Below, piece by piece: positions 62,897 to 62,935 of a DNA stretch of 62,935 bases. Source of the DNA: Lachnospiraceae bacterium (GTDB lineage: Bacteria; Bacillota; Clostridia; Lachnospirales; Lachnospiraceae); assembly GCA_009774625.1 (NCBI GenBank), contig VSOB01000008.1:1-62935 (forward strand), given 5' to 3'. The stretch's first letter is position 1. Every line of letters begins with the position of its first letter. A program made the position numbers and the translations under genes. Below the pieces are notes generated by a model, which was given only the letters and a program-made list of their open reading frames with translations, did not search any database and had not been told where the DNA came from.

Positions 62897-62935
62897 AACA
62901 TACTCTTCATGATGCTCTTAGTGTACAAAAGTTGA

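Noticed and set aside
62560..62928. Arg-rich open frame on the minus strand
   Set aside because: It is the neighbouring frame of the Lys/Glu-rich repeat and runs through the terminator into rluF. Its Arg/Asn composition is a by-product of the purine-rich repeat.
1..62935. Prophage, insertion sequence, integron or defence island
   Set aside because: No transposase, integrase, phage structural, restriction or CRISPR gene and no flanking terminal repeats were found. The gene content is mostly core metabolism and housekeeping.

Overview
The window is 63 kb of gene-dense bacterial chromosome of roughly 50% G+C. It most resembles a gut-type Clostridia of the Lachnospiraceae group. Pointers are the rnfCDGEAB operon, a sodium-pumping decarboxylase operon, the cmk-ispH-rpsA cluster, single-chain glycyl-tRNA synthetase, the era-yqzL-recO cluster, a 1418-residue 2-hydroxyacyl-CoA dehydratase activator and AGGAGG-type ribosome binding sites. 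I saw no insertion sequence, phage, CRISPR array, rRNA or replication origin. Most genes lie on the minus strand. Plus-strand genes are the RNase H-like protein (8.1 kb), the EamA transporter and broken DUF4272 gene (42.4-44.5 kb), the dehydratase activator (47-51 kb), tRNA-Pro (53.7 kb) and a RibD-like reductase (58.2 kb). No gap between genes exceeds about 255 bases; the largest (22271-22517, 46715-46966, 53756-54004) hold promoters, a structured leader and terminators.

Layout. 1-2.9 kb: the 3'-truncated gene of a metal exporter behind a promoter with an inverted-repeat operator; a formyltransferase/acyltransferase fusion; and a methyltransferase with an internal deletion. 3-8 kb: Rnf complex. 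8-15.5 kb: RNase H-like exonuclease, then cheR, rpsA, ispH, cmk, a HI0933-type flavoprotein, and RpiR and TetR regulators. 15.6-23.9 kb: LysM membrane protein, a five-gene sodium-pump decarboxylase operon with two different carboxyltransferases, and a D,D-carboxypeptidase. 24-31.2 kb: lyxose isomerase, scpB-scpA-phosphoesterase, a second D,D-carboxypeptidase, a chemoreceptor, a PF06541 membrane protein and rpsU. 31.4-42.1 kb: a tightly packed minus-strand run (M16 protease, DUF4349, era, yqzL, recO, lipoprotein, glyS, alaS). 44.6-46.7 kb: an odd module of rhomboid-like protein, sigma-like protein and a small unknown. 47-53.6 kb: the giant activator and the AmmeMemoRadiSam genes. 53.7-62.9 kb: tRNA-Pro(AGG), lacZ with an AraC regulator, RibD-like reductase, metA, ligA, rluF and a Lys/Glu-rich ORF.

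How the genes work together. Rnf (ferredoxin:NAD+ oxidoreductase) and the biotin-dependent decarboxylase complex are both ion pumps, consistent with anaerobic fermentative energy conservation. The 31-42 kb cluster is housekeeping translation, ribosome assembly and repair.

The points most worth a second look are: the decarboxylase operon carrying both a 12S-type and a 5S-type carboxyltransferase; the sigma-like protein without promoter-recognition regions next to a rhomboid lacking its catalytic residues; in-frame internal deletions in two otherwise well-conserved genes (methyltransferase, AmrS); the formyltransferase-PglD fusion; and tRNA-Pro with an A34 anticodon.
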